From positions 8,255,318 to 8,319,317 of the forward strand of contig NW_024725489.1 in assembly GCF_018991925.1 (NCBI RefSeq): DNA of 64,000 bases, in the 5' to 3' direction. Positions 25,464 through 36,516 of the stretch are shown here, one piece after another (the first letter of the stretch is position 1; each line of letters begins with the position of its first letter). The DNA comes from Homarus americanus. Its lineage: Eukaryota > Arthropoda > Malacostraca > Decapoda > Nephropidae. Under the pieces are notes generated by a model. It did no database searches, was not told where the DNA came from, and saw nothing but the letters and a program-made list of their open reading frames with translations. The position numbers and the translations under genes are program-made.

Positions 25464-26966
25464 ATTAGTTGCTCAGGACAAGGGGTAAAACAGGACCAGG
25501 GAAGAGTAGGTTTAAATGTATACTATACAAACAGTAGGAGCGTTAGAAATAAAATAGACATGCTGAGAGCGGTTGTATGTACCGAGAATGTAGACGTCAT
25601 AGCAATCACCGAAACTTGGATGAATCTGGCGAGCAAAATTTTTTTATCAGAGTACCACATAAAAGGGTACAACCTTTTTCACAAGGACAGGGAAGGTAGG
25701 AAGGAGGGAGGGGTCGCACTCTTCGTCAAGGATACATTAAAATGTTGTACTAATAATTCAATAAAGGGTGAAATAGGAACCGAGTCTGTATGGGTAGAAA
25801 TCACGGAAGGAAGAGAAAAACTAATTATGGGAGTGATTTATAGGCCTCCAAGTCTTGGCAAAGAAGCAGCTCAGCCCATATGGCAGGAAATGAGTAGGGC
25901 AACAAAAATAACAACCTATGCATTATGGGGGATTTCAACTTCAGAAATATTGACTGGGACAACTTTGTAGGCGACTATGAATCTGAAGACTTCCTAGACG
26001 CAGTACAGGACAATTTTTTGAAACAACTAATTACAGAACCTACTAGAGGTGACAATATATTAGACCTAATATTAACAAATAAAGAAAATATTATCAGAGA
26101 TATCACAGTAGGGGAAGAACTAGGTAACAGTGATCACAGAGAAATCAGGTTCACCCTAAATTGGGAAACGAAAAACAATGACAATATGGTCCCAAACTTT
26201 CGGTTGGCGGATTATCAGGGGTTAAGAAGGTACCTAGGTGAGGTCACCTGGGACAGGCACGTCAGTTCCCAGCAGGAAGGGGTGAGGTCATAGATGACAC
26301 AACAATTCATCATGACTATAATATATTCACTAGTATACTACATAAAGCACAAGAACAAAATATACCATACAGAAAAATTAGGTCAAATAAGAATGAGCCA
26401 AGGTGGATGACCAGAAAACTTAAACATGACATAGGAATAAAGAAAGGAATATATAAGAAATTAAAGGGAGGGGAGGAGCAGCTCAGAAACAGGTATAATG
26501 AACTATCTAGGCGAATCCCAAGGGATTTTTCCAGGTATATAGGACAAAGGTAAAGGACAAAGTTGGGCCTTTAAAGTCAGGGAGGGGAGAATTGATAAAT
26601 GGCAGTGAAGAAATAAGCAAAGCATTGAACAGCTACTTCTTATCAGTTTTCACAGAAGAAATTTGCCATGAAATTCCGGAGGTGAAACTGATATTTAAGG
26701 GAAAAGAAGAAGAGAAATTAAAGAATATCACTATCAGAAAAGAGGATGTTCTTAAGAAGATAAATAAACTAAAGAATACAAAATCCCCAGGGCCGGATGA
26801 AATTTTCCCTGGAGTCTTAAAAAAGTGTAGGGAACAGATTAGCTGACCCCTCGTAAACTTATTTACAAAATCATTAGACACTGGAGTTGTACCAGAGTTG
26901 TGGAAACAGGCAAATGTAGTACCCATATTCAAAAAGGGAGACAGAGCATCAGCCTCAAATTACTCG
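25374..26966 (+). pseudogene. LINE-A copy 1, ORF2 (AP endonuclease and start of reverse transcriptase)
   Basis: ORF2 overlaps the end of ORF1. The endonuclease runs from YYTNSRSVRNKIDM through ITETW, GGVALFV, VIYRPPS, then (after a frameshift near 25930) MGDFNFRNIDW and SDHREIRF. A one-base loss near 26255 shifts the frame again. A deletion of about 75 bp near 26510 has removed part of the linker, relative to copy 7; AGG occurs at both edges. The RT start is readable to 26962 (SPGPDEIFPGVLK, a TGA at 26844-26846, VVPIFKKGDRAS) and then stops abruptly. The palm and thumb of RT are absent. Loss of the 3' half is unusual for a LINE and points to later rearrangement. Confidence 0.85.
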
Positions 26967-27321
26967 AGGCAACAATATGACTTTGGTATATAAACTTTGG
27001 AGACAAGAATAACTCCCAGTGTATCATGTTGTAATTTTCTATGTAACTTACTAAACTTATTTTTTAACTATTAACTCAGTTCTTAATTTTCCTTCCATAG
27101 GTGATTTAAAGAGTGATACAGTGTATGGGATATGATAATTTATAATTGTTTACTACTAACTTGACGGGTAAAAAGTAAAACGTAACTGCTGCAGAATATG
27201 ATTTTAAGATAGATTTATTTCCGAATTTACATAAATACATAAAAAGGTGCTGCAATTTAACCCACGTTAACAACTGCTACGAGAGATGTCTTTCGTCAAG
27301 ATGTCAAGTTCAATGTAAGGC
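26967..27321. other. No recognised feature
   Basis: About 355 bp between the broken LINE and a solo LTR; no ORF or repeat identified. Confidence 0.5.
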
Positions 27322-28038
27322 TGTAACGAGCAGGATGGTTGTCCGCCGCTCGTTTGCTTGTTCTCGGCCCCACTAGGTGGGGTAGACGGAGGTGAGAAGG
27401 TCACTGCTGCTTCTTCACACAGCAGACAATCGCCATCCAACATCACAGCTGCACTTCCCCCGCTGTTCGATTACAACTCTGGTTGTGTGCTCATCTGAGG
27501 CTCCTGGGGCTCGTGGGCTGATTCCCCAGTCCTTCACTATTTGGCTGTCAATCCCCTGACACCTGCTCCAGCTACTACCGCGGTTGCCACGTCATCTCCT
27601 CTTCCTCCACGCCCTATCCATAGTCCGTTCCCTGGCGTCTCTCTTATGTGGCAAGACATCGCCCACCAATGCCGGCGCCAAGTGAGGAAGCTGCCCTGGA
27701 CCTTCCCCCTGAAAGGGGACCACAGCGTCAACGGAACATTCCACCTGGCTGTAGTTGTAGGAAATATCTGTACTTTGTTTGACTCCCGTAATTGTTCGAC
27801 TCCCGCAATTGTTTGACTCTCGCAATTGTTTGACTCCCATAATTGTTTGATTCCTGTATTTGTTTATTTAATATTTGTGTGAGTGGTGTCAATTATTGCG
27901 ATTATTTTCGTAGTAAAGAGATGTCAATCTCTAACGGTTGTTTGTTACCCCTTGGAAACCCATGGTTCTTGACTTTCCTTTTATAAGATCCTGATTAGAA
28001 TGGCAAGGGATTTATATCCCAAAGTCCAGGCCTTTACA
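27322..28038 (+). mobile_element. Solo LTR (LTR-C family, Ty3/gypsy)
   Basis: Matches the 5' LTR at 58639-59393 along its length. It begins TGTAACGAGC and ends CCTTTACA, giving TG...CA ends. No primer-binding site or gag follows, so it is a solo LTR, the usual product of LTR-LTR recombination. Flanking pentamers (AAGGC / TACAA) do not match. It differs from the other copy in two tandem tracts: five 17-bp units at 27778-27862, where the other has one, and a single CTTTATATCC-type unit near its end, where the other has four. Confidence 0.85.
27778..27862 (+). repeat. 17-bp tandem repeat inside the solo LTR
   Basis: Five copies of a unit like TTTGACTCCCGTAATTG. The homologous position in the other LTR-C copy has about one. 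Confidence 0.85.
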
Positions 28039-28144
28039 TACAATAAGTATTGTATATCGTGTATAAATCAGTATTTTGTTGAGACTCATCCTGAGTACTA
28101 ACGTGACACTCACTTTGTCCAAACATTCATAGACTGCTCCCAGG

Positions 28145-29793
28145 ACATAAGAACATAAGAAAATATGGAGTCTGCAATAGGCCGGTTGGCCTGTGCATGG
28201 CAGCTCCTGTCGAGAGTTACTACCACTCTCTATCATTCATGAATCTATCTAGCCTCCTTTTGAAACTTTCCAGAGTTCCCGCACTTACTACAAAGTTGCT
28301 AAGCTTGTTCCACTCGTCCACCACCCTATTTGTGAACCAGTTTCTTCCTATCTCCCTCCTAAACCTAAACTTATCCAACTTGAATCCGTTGCCCCGAGTC
28401 CTATCCTGCTCGGATATTATAAGAACTTTATCTATATCCCCTTTATTGATTCCTTTCACCCACTTAAATACTTCTATCATATCTCCCCGCACTCTTCGTC
28501 TTTCTAGGGAATGCAAGTCAAGTTTCTTTAACCTATCCTGATATGGAAGGTTTCTAAGTCCCGGAATCATTTTTGTCATTCTTCGCTGCACCGACTCTAG
28601 TGAATTTATATCCATTCTATAATAGGGGCACCAGAACTGAACCGCATAATCGAGGTGCGGCCTGACTAGCGCTAGGTATAGTTGCAATAAGACCTCTGCA
28701 CTCTTGTTACTTACACTTCCAGATATACAACCCAATACTCTGTTTGCCTTATTTCGAACCTTAACGCACTGTTTTCTAGGCCGTAGGTCCGGGCTTACAA
28801 GTACCCCTAGGTCTCTTTCACAAGTCGACTTCTCTAGGTTGATGTTGTTAAGGAGGTACACATTATAAGTATTTGTTCTTACAATATTAAGTACGCTGCA
28901 CTTGCTGGTGTTGAATTGAATTTGCCATTTTTCAGACCACCCCTGCAGTTTATTTAGATCCTCCTGTAATGCATTTGCATCTTGCCCTGAATTAATTTGC
29001 CGCCCTAATTTGGTGTCATCCGTAAACTTGCTTATGTCACTGTTGATCCCAGTATCTAAATCGTTTATGTAGATTATGAACAAGAGTGGGCCTAGTACTG
29101 ACCCCTGGGGAACCCCATTGGTTACACGGCCCCACTCAGATTTAACACCATCTACGCTGACCCTCTGCGTTCAATCGGTGAGCCATGATGTTATCCAATT
29201 TAAAACTTTCCCCTCGATACCATGAGCCTTAATTTTCCTCAGAAGCCTCTGATGCGGTACTCTGTCAAATGCTTTGCTAAAGTCTAAGTAAATAACATCG
29301 TAATTTTCGTTGTTATCTACTACCTCGAAGACTTTCCTAAAAAACGTTAGCAGATTTGTTAGACAAGATTTTCCCTTTGTAAACCCATGTTGAGAGTCGT
29401 AGATTAATTTGCCTTTCTCTAGATGCGATCGGATGCTATCTGCGATAATTGATTCATGAAATTTCCCCACTACTGACGTCAAACTGATCGGCCGGTAATT
29501 TGACGCTGATGCTCTGTCTCCCTTTTCGAATATGGGTACTACATTTGCCTGTTTCCACAAGTCTGGCACAACTCCAGTGTCTAATGATTTTGTAAATAAG
29601 TTTACGAGGGGTCCGCTAATCTGTTCCCTACACTCTTTCAAGACTCGAGGGAAAATTTCATCCGGCCCTGGGGATTTTGTTTTCTTTAGTATATTTATCT
29701 TCTTAAGAACATCCTCTTTTCTGATAGTGATATTCTTTAATTTCTCTTCTTCCTTTCCCTTAAATATCAGTTCCACCTCTGGAATTTCATCGC
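28145..29793 (-). pseudogene. LINE-A copy 2, ORF2 reverse transcriptase (5'-truncated)
   Basis: CR1-like RT in two frame-compatible pieces, 29171-29793 and 28220-29170, separated only by a TGA at 29171-29173 (DIEW-type C-terminus at 28220). RT blocks in order: KSPGPDEIFPRVLKE, SNYRPISLTSVVGK, VIYLDFSKAFDRVP (first catalytic Asp), [23 protein letters not shown] (the catalytic box; other copies read FADD), LGVLVSPDLRPRKQC, then a thumb ending in RFMNDREW. The 5' breakpoint is where EIPEVELIFKG runs into unrelated sequence. The 3' UTR ends in the (TTCTTATG)n tail at 28145-28164. It would reverse-transcribe LINE RNA at a nicked target. The nonsense codon and the FTDD change suggest it is dead. 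Confidence 0.9.
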
Positions 29794-31084
29794 AATTGCC
29801 TCCCAATTATTTCTACCATGCCAGTAAATATCTTGCCGACAGTCTGGTCCCTTAGGTCTGTATACCTATTAGGTATCGTGTGGATAAAGATTATACTGAA
29901 CCTTTAGTACACAGGGAAACAACGTGGCCGGCAATGCACCCGACCGTCTTCACTTGCCCAGATGGAAAGTTAGGTCTCATTTACCGCTTTACTTTGACTT
30001 GTATGGCCAAAAATTAATAATATTATACCAATCGACATCTTGGCAACAGTCGCTCGGCAAGCCTCGCCTGACGCGGGCTGTCCAGTTGAGCTCTATAAAT
30101 TGGTCACCTGGGTAATCCGTTAAAGTTTACATTGCTTGTTAATACAATTAGTGATCTTGTTATTTAATGTTAAAATATTTTCTTACCTTGATTGGTTAGA
30201 AGAGTAATGTTGGCAGGGATTTCTGAAATCTGGAAGTGTGTTTTTAATTTATTTTGGGTAAGACTACATAAAGTGAATCTTCTGATTAGAGCGCGTATAT
30301 CAGGATGTGCTCACAGTCAGAGCTCTGTTGAGTATCTGCTGGCAGGCTTCACCTCTAGACCATGTACTTACTTTAATATTTAAGATGAGGGTTACATTAG
30401 CATGCTTAGTGCATATAAATTGTAGTGATTATTGTGATATAATGATGTAGCATTGTTGTAACAACTTATCTTAAGGCATCGACATATTTTCCAGATTTTT
30501 TTCTTCTTCGGAAAATCTTAGTCTTCGTAATAACATGGATCTCTTATTTACCAAATGTTAATATTGCCTGAGTGGTCAAAATGAGACTTAAGGAGATAAC
30601 TCGAGCGATGATAGGATACTCTGTTTCCAAACACCACAGGTTTTTCAACAACAAGTTACTCAGGGAAAAATATAATAAATACGCGAGATCTGGTCGTTAT
30701 ACGCTAACTTTGAATTATGTTTTAACGGAGTAGGGACATTATGTCCGGTTAAATATTTACTGTACATGGTAGTCCGACAGCATATGTTCGCTCGTGGGAT
30801 CTACTTTAAACTGCGTGCTAACTTTTTTTCTCTAGTGTTTAACATGTCGATATAGCAAATAAAACTTGTGGTCAACATTCTGTTGGCTTTTAGGCTATAT
30901 TTAGAGCTGACAAATTACGCAATATTACTATACAAAATCAGGGAACGGAAAATAGTAAATGTAGGCGACCTAATTTCATTTATTTTTTTACAGAAACACT
31001 TACTTGGCAGTCTAAAATGGTAGTGGGTGTAGAATTTTCACACGTGCTTACCCAACAGGCCATTTTCAATATCTTTTCAGCCTT
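29794..31084. other. No recognised feature
   Basis: About 1.3 kb of AT-rich sequence with no supportable ORF. An imperfect match to the transposon end described below (TAGTGGGTGTAGAATTTT) sits at about 31020-31037. Confidence 0.5.
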
Positions 31085-32395
31085 GAGTTTCGCCTAAGGT
31101 CAAAGGTTGTGTTTTAATGTGTATTCAAGATGCAAATGATGCTCCGTCAATGCTCCTCGTGGTTAAGAAAACCCCAGACATATATAATGTTCACCAGTTC
31201 TCTCAAAGATTTATAAACATGATGGACAGCTTGAGTAACAGTTGACCAATACATAAAAATCTATTTGAAAGCACTCTACATAAGAAAACTCTGAAGCAAA
31301 CTCCTATATACGACATATTTCCACGTCAAAGATGATACTAAGATCAAGGACATAAAAAACTCTTGGCACACATCACCACCAAAGTTGAACTCACCTAATA
31401 TCTTTCAGAGAAGCTGATCAAGCATGTCAGGGAAAGTTCCACAGACTTCTTGTCAAGCACCAAATAACAATGATAGTCAACTATCTCCTATCTGAAATTG
31501 TAAGCATGTCGGAGATGACTACTGGCCAGCACGACCTAAAAGAGGAAAACAAGCTTTTTATTTTTAACGCATTTGAAGTAAAGCACAAAAATCCACAGTC
31601 AACTTTTCATGTATTTTAAGTAGACACTGATGTATTTGTTCTCTTTACTGGCCTTTACTACCAAGATCAACCACACTGTTAAGAAAGAGCAGTGAGAAAA
31701 TTAAGATACAAGACACCTGAAGTTGGGAAATAAAATAGCTGATGCATTGATTTGGTGGTACGCCTGTAAGGGAAGTGATAACACAGGGTCATTTGCAGGC
31801 AAAGGTGTAGCAAGTCAAATGAAAACTGTTTTGCAAGCCGAAGAAGATATTCAGGAAGCCCTCGCCCAGTCTGGGCAGGCAAATAACTAATCTGCCTAAT
31901 TGGGTCCTTCACCAGATGGAGCGGTATGTGTGCTCACTCTACGGAACTGAGAACATCAATGCTTCCACTCTCCGAGACATCAGATGGCAGTTATTCGCCC
32001 AAAGGGGGAAAGGAGGCCAACAACTACCGCCGACTTTAGGAACACTTATTCCCCATATCTAGAGGGCACACTACTTGGCCTTGGTTTGGAAGTCCTCAAG
32101 ACGACCACATCTTCCTCCACCTACAGATTTCCACTGGAACATTGTGGACTGCCGATTGATGCCAGTCTGCTGCCTCAATCCACCCGCTCCTGAAGCACTG
32201 CTGGAACTTTATAGGGTAGCTGCAACACAGCATGTAACAGAAAGTCGTGTGGATGCCTCAAAAATCAGTTACCATGTACAGATACGTGCGGATGTGGTGG
32301 TATATGCATAAACACTGCGCATGGTATTAATGATGTAGTTCTATGTGCAGAATCATGTGATATCTTCAGATTTGAAAAGTTTTCATTTTTTGCTA
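31085..32395 (+). pseudogene. Decayed gene of an uncharacterised family with cysteine-rich tail
   Basis: Pieces of one protein are readable in changing frames: CIQDANDAPSMLLVVKKTPD and FSQRFINMMDSLSN (31110-31230), TTKVELTEYL-like (31370-31410), VDTDVFVLFTGLYYQ (about 31620-31670), VCSLYGTENINASTLRDIRW (31925-31985), LPPTLGTLIPHI.RAHYLALVW (32020-32100), APEALLELYR (32190-32215), and finally CNTACNRKSCGCLKNQ followed by LPCTDTCGCGGICIN (32220-32310). The order TDV - LYG - LPPT - RA.Y...W - AP - CxC tail is one I recognise from uncharacterised metazoan proteins; I cannot name the family or its function. Stops and frameshifts make it a pseudogene. It converges on the transposase pseudogene to its right. 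Confidence 0.6.
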
Positions 32396-32413
32396 GGTAA
32401 ATTTTAACTTGAA
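32388..32413 (+). repeat. Subterminal inverted repeat of the decayed transposon (left)
   Basis: TTTTGCTAGGTAAATTTTA here is matched, inverted, at about 35155-35175, inside the preserved right end. The outer left terminus is not recognisable. Confidence 0.6.
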
Positions 32414-32609
32414 ATCTTATGAAAATTCAGTATTCCCACCCTTTTACCAACACCACTAAATAGCTTATTTAAAGTAAAGTAAATGTATCAGGTTAATTTA
32501 TTAGGATGAAAATGATGCAGAATAGTGAAACGAATGATCTTGACACATTTATTAAATTTAATATTCCTTTAGAAAACAAAATCATCAAATACAAAAACCG
32601 GTTTTACTA

Positions 32610-35016
32610 CTACGACCCGGTGTTGCTGCACACCATAGAGAACATGTCTTTCTTGCTTCTGTTTCTACTCATCACCTCCCTGCTGACCACCTGAGCTCGG
32701 ATGTAGCCTTCCCTCCTCTCCTGGCTGTACACGTGACTGCTGGCCTCGCTCACTTGCTGTACACAACGCTCTATACTCTGGGTGTGCGAGGGCCAGGCAG
32801 GGACATGCATGGGGTTGTCCAGGAAAGCTCTGACTTGAACATTGGTGAGGCTGCAGGTAAGAGGGGGCTCACTGCCAGCCTGGATGTTATCCAGATCTAT
32901 GAGATCAGTGAGGGTCTTGGCACCTAGATTGACTTCAGGAGTCTTCCTGACCCTGAAGGAATCGTCACCAACTGATTCGTCATGCCCAGATCCTCTCATA
33001 AGTCTCATATCCAAGATCTTTTTGACTGCCACTCTTCTCTCTCCTCATCCTTACTGCAGAGCATTGTCTGCAGAACTGCCTCGGGATGAGCATACCAGGA
33101 AGATCTCCTCACAGTCTGCTCCACAATCTGAACAACCTTCCTTGGCTGACTCCTCAGGAGCTCAAGCTGGAAGAGAACATGCCTCGGACCTTCGGAGAAC
33201 GATGACTTGACCTTGGTGTTGAACCAATTTGGCAAGTAGACACTCACGATGAATTGGACAATAAGTCTCAGGTTGTGAAGCTGGTTCCCTTTCACTTTAT
33301 GATGAGCGACACAAATTCTGCAGAACCTGAGAGCCGTTGTGAGCCACCTAGAATGTGAGACTGGACCTATCTGCAGGTAAGCAAGTCTATCAGGCATGAC
33401 CCCAGTTTTGATGGCACTGCAAATCATGTAACCATAGTACTGTCGTCAATGACAGTATGTGCAAGCTCAACGAGTGGAGGGCCAACTGTGATTTTTTCAA
33501 AACTCGGATTTATTTCTAACTCAGTGGCAGAGTCCAGCATCTTGCCAAGAGGACCAGACCATCTGTTGTTTGAAAGAGTCTTGCCATCCAGCTCCTGGAT
33601 CAGATGTCTGAGTGGCAACTCGTTGGTGTGGAGGTCACAAACAATCCAGACCAGCTTCCTCCCAATCTTCTGCTCTATCCACTGTATGACCCCCCCTTGC
33701 CACCCTGTGTTCGTGTTGGTGCTGTCCCCTCCAATGGCCTGCAGGGTCTGGTCTACGTTTCTCTCTCTGAGCCAGTTCACAATGTTATCTGCCACTATCT
33801 CAGCTGGTTTCCTGATGTCATCTTTCTCTGGAGTGAAATGCCACAAATACTTCCCTCCTGGTTCACTGCAGCAGGAGTAGTGTTCCTCCTTCACCATGGC
33901 AGGGAACAACTTGTCAGAATCTCCAACTTTCCTGAACACTTTAGTGTCATCCCTTCTCCCATCAAAGAACAAACAATTGATTCCATTTTCTCTTATCCCC
34001 TTATCAAACTCCTCTTCTAGGTTACTGACAAGTTTCTCCTGAGCTCTCCTTACTTTGTTATGATCTATCACCAGGTGAACATCATCAGGTGTTATCAAAC
34101 CACCGTCAATCCAGGCAGCTGTTGCTATCTCTGCAGTTTCTCTGAGACCAGTGTGGTGTCGCATGCTGGCCAGAGCTATGCTCGGGATATCTTTCCTATT
34201 TCGAATCTTATGCCTGGAAGGTTTGGGATCATTATTTTCTGGGTTAGGGACAAAGTCACCATTCTCCTGGTCAGCACTCGGATCAGCCATGGGGAAGTCA
34301 TTAAACTCTGAATCAGCTTGACTCCAATCATCGGCCTTTTTTACCTCACCCTGGGCCTTCTCAAGTCTCTTTTCCTCGGCAACTCTTCTCCTCTTCTGTC
34401 TCTCTGTGGCAGCCTCCTGTCTCTTGGACTCCGGAATATCTTGGCTAGAAATCATGAGAGCCCCTATACTGCCAGTCTTCTCTCTCTGTGCTTTGACAAA
34501 TGCCAGTTCGATCACAGGAATCTTCAGTTCACGCTTGCAAATACAGGAGATGTGGGCCTCGGATTTACAGTCACGATCGCATCCAAACTCAGGACAGAGA
34601 ACAATTGGGCACTTGCAAGTAATTATGTCAAATAACTGGTCCAGTTGCTTGGCAAAGCTGTCCTTAACTGCAAGTTTTCCTCTCCCAAGAGAGATATCTC
34701 TTGCCTTTTCCCAACTGGCTAGCAGTCTCTCACTAATCTTCTTCTGACTTGTTATGACTGGAGGCTTGAACTGAGCGTTAGCCAGAGTGTACTGTGCCAA
34801 GACAGCTTTGGTCATATCACTGGCAATGTCTTTGTTTGTGTAAGTTCTTTGGTTCTTTTCACTGATTTGCCTGATTAAAACACCGTATCTCAAAGCATCT
34901 CTCAATGTAGGCAACTCCGACTTCAGGAGCTCTCTCCCAGACCCAAGATAGTGACTGAGATGGCTGGATTTTTGGTTCCTCGTCCTGACACAAGCAGCCA
35001 TCGCAAATATTATCAA
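32610..35016 (-). pseudogene. Transposase-like protein with D-D-C(2)H-E pattern, frameshifted copy
   Basis: Three consecutive frames make one protein related to the intact 797-aa gene at 44290-46683: 35016-33424 (530 aa), 33427-33005 and 33032-32610, joined by frameshifts near 33425 and 33020. Features in order: ELPTLRDALRYG, a Cys/His cluster (CKCPIVLC ... CDRDC ... HISCIC), LFFDGRRDDTK (first Asp), AIGGDSTNTNTGWQGG (second Asp), VCDLHTNELPLRHL (CxxH), GPVSHSRWLTTALRF, and PSHTQSIERCVQQ (Glu). I infer an RNase H-fold DDE transposase; this is not a named family to me. Divergence from the other copy is large, so this is a separate lineage of the same group. The right terminus at 35275-35286 is conserved. 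Two frameshifts indicate a dead copy. Confidence 0.75.
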
Positions 35017-35274
35017 CTTATAACTGCATCAGAATCTGAAACAGAAAAAAATATTGTTAGTTGGGTTGTTAAAGAATGAAGTCAGAAAGCAATGTTCACT
35101 ATTTAATTGTAATGCACTAATGCAGCTGTACGTTAGATTTTCGATAAATTTCACGCTAAAATTTACCTAGCAAAAGGTTGCAAAATATTGAAACTGAAAT
35201 TATTTTCTGTTTATATACACTAAAATCTACCAAAAAAGTGATGGGCCATTAGTTTTAGCTGATCTTCCCTCCTA

Positions 35275-35286
35275 TGACACACCCTA
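35275..35286 (-). repeat. Terminal inverted repeat of the decayed transposon (right end)
   Basis: TGACACACCCTA, the reverse complement of TAGGGTGTGTCA. The same 12 bases terminate both ends of the element at 44051-47267. It lies 258 bp upstream of the pseudogene start. The last TA would be the target dinucleotide. Confidence 0.7.
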
Positions 35287-35554
35287 CTGCGCAAGAACGA
35301 CCTCTTGATGAAACGGACTAATTTCACATTAACAGTACTGTTTAATTCTTTAATGGAAACAAGTTCATAGCTGGTCTCTTATATTAAATACAACACCTAT
35401 TTTTCTTTATATATTCAACACTTATGTCGTCAGGATCTATATACTATGTGATTTTTAAAAATCTGACAAATGACAATATGTTGCATGCACTCTTTTGTAT
35501 GTACTGTATTTTTGTATTTTTTTTAATGTTTTAAAGGTTAAACTGGACTGTAAT
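35287..35554. other. No recognised feature
   Basis: Short AT-rich spacer between the transposon end and the MITE. Confidence 0.5.
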
Positions 35555-35756
35555 TGAGCTAGATTAAAGGGGGGCCCAGGGGGTACTTGCTCCGGGTCTC
35601 CTATTCAAAGGGGCCCTCTGGTGGAGAGCAAGAAAGAAAATGTCATATTATTTCTTTTGAACACTCTGAAATAGCATTAACAGACAGGAACAAAAGGGCC
35701 ACCCTTCACCCCCAATCATTACTGCCCCGGGCCCCTAAGACCTTAATCTGCCCCTG
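35555..35756. mobile_element. hAT-like MITE (202 bp)
   Basis: The ends are imperfect inverted repeats: TGAGCTAGATTAAAGG at left and, inverted from the right, CAGGGGCAGATTAAGG, each followed by a GGGGCCC block. Flanking 8-mers ACTGTAAT (35547-35554) and ACTGTAAA (35757-35764) form a 7/8 target-site duplication. An 8-bp duplication with CAGGGG-type ends fits hAT elements. No coding capacity. Confidence 0.7.
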
Positions 35757-36155
35757 ACTGTAAATCATGTATTCATATTATTTCATAATGTTAGCATATA
35801 TTCTCAAGTAACCGGAATTATTGTATAAACAAGTATACTGCCTGATGATCACTTTGAAATCATTGTGAAGTCTTAAATTGTTATTACTCAATGTGAAAAT
35901 ACTTAAAGAAAATGAATATTAAGTTATTATGTAAAACATATCAATTTCTCAGTAAATAAGTATTGATATCTTTTTAAATAAAATAAAATGATTGATGATT
36001 GTATTTTGTGATGAAATTGTAGACATACTTATAAATAATTGAGATTATCCCCATAAATTGTGAGATACTGAGAGAAAAGTTTGGAAAAATTGGAGTGTAC
36101 TTGTATAACGGACAAGTTCAACTCAGATCAAGATGGTAGAACCACATGATTCTTA

Positions 36156-36516
36156 GGCTCCCTTCACACGAGCGTGCTTTCACGCCGCGTGAAAACACGC
36201 GTAGTTTAGAAATACATAGAGTTCAATGGGACCTTTCATACGGTAGTGAGCTGGAAAAGTTCACGCGGCGTGCGCCGTCACAGCACTCCTGTACTGCCAA
36301 CCTGCGGCGAAAAAAAAAAACACGCCGAGCGTGCTGGAAAAACCATGTGGCTATGGTTCCCTTTACACGAGCGTGTTTTCATGTGTCTCAGTTGTGGTTC
36401 ATCTCTGGAGGGGACAATAATTTTCACAATGCAGGAAAACACGCTTGCGTGAACGGCTAGCAAAACTACACCCACCAGACCGCGAGTGTTTTCAAGACGC
36501 TCATGTCAAGGGAGCC
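36156..36516. mobile_element. Harbinger-like MITE (361 bp)
   Basis: The left end GGCTCCCTTCACACGAGCGT and the inverted right end GGCTCCCTTGACATGAGCGT are terminal inverted repeats flanked by TTA on both sides (36153-36155 and 36517-36519). A 3-bp TTA duplication and GGC..CC.TTCACACG ends fit the PIF/Harbinger group. The interior repeats CACGAGCGTG-type motifs. ORFs inside are short and overlapping, so not genes. Confidence 0.8.

Noticed and set aside
27322..28038. Target-site duplication around the solo LTR
   Set aside because: Flanking pentamers AAGGC and TACAA differ; none can be claimed.
28197..28541. 114-aa ORFs antisense to LINE-A (also 38494-38838, 61303-61647)
   Set aside because: Shadow frames of the RT C-terminus, recurring only because the LINE recurs.
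36146..36475. ORFs of 65-104 aa on both strands at 36.1-36.5 kb
   Set aside because: They lie within the Harbinger-like MITE, overlap each other and show no protein features.
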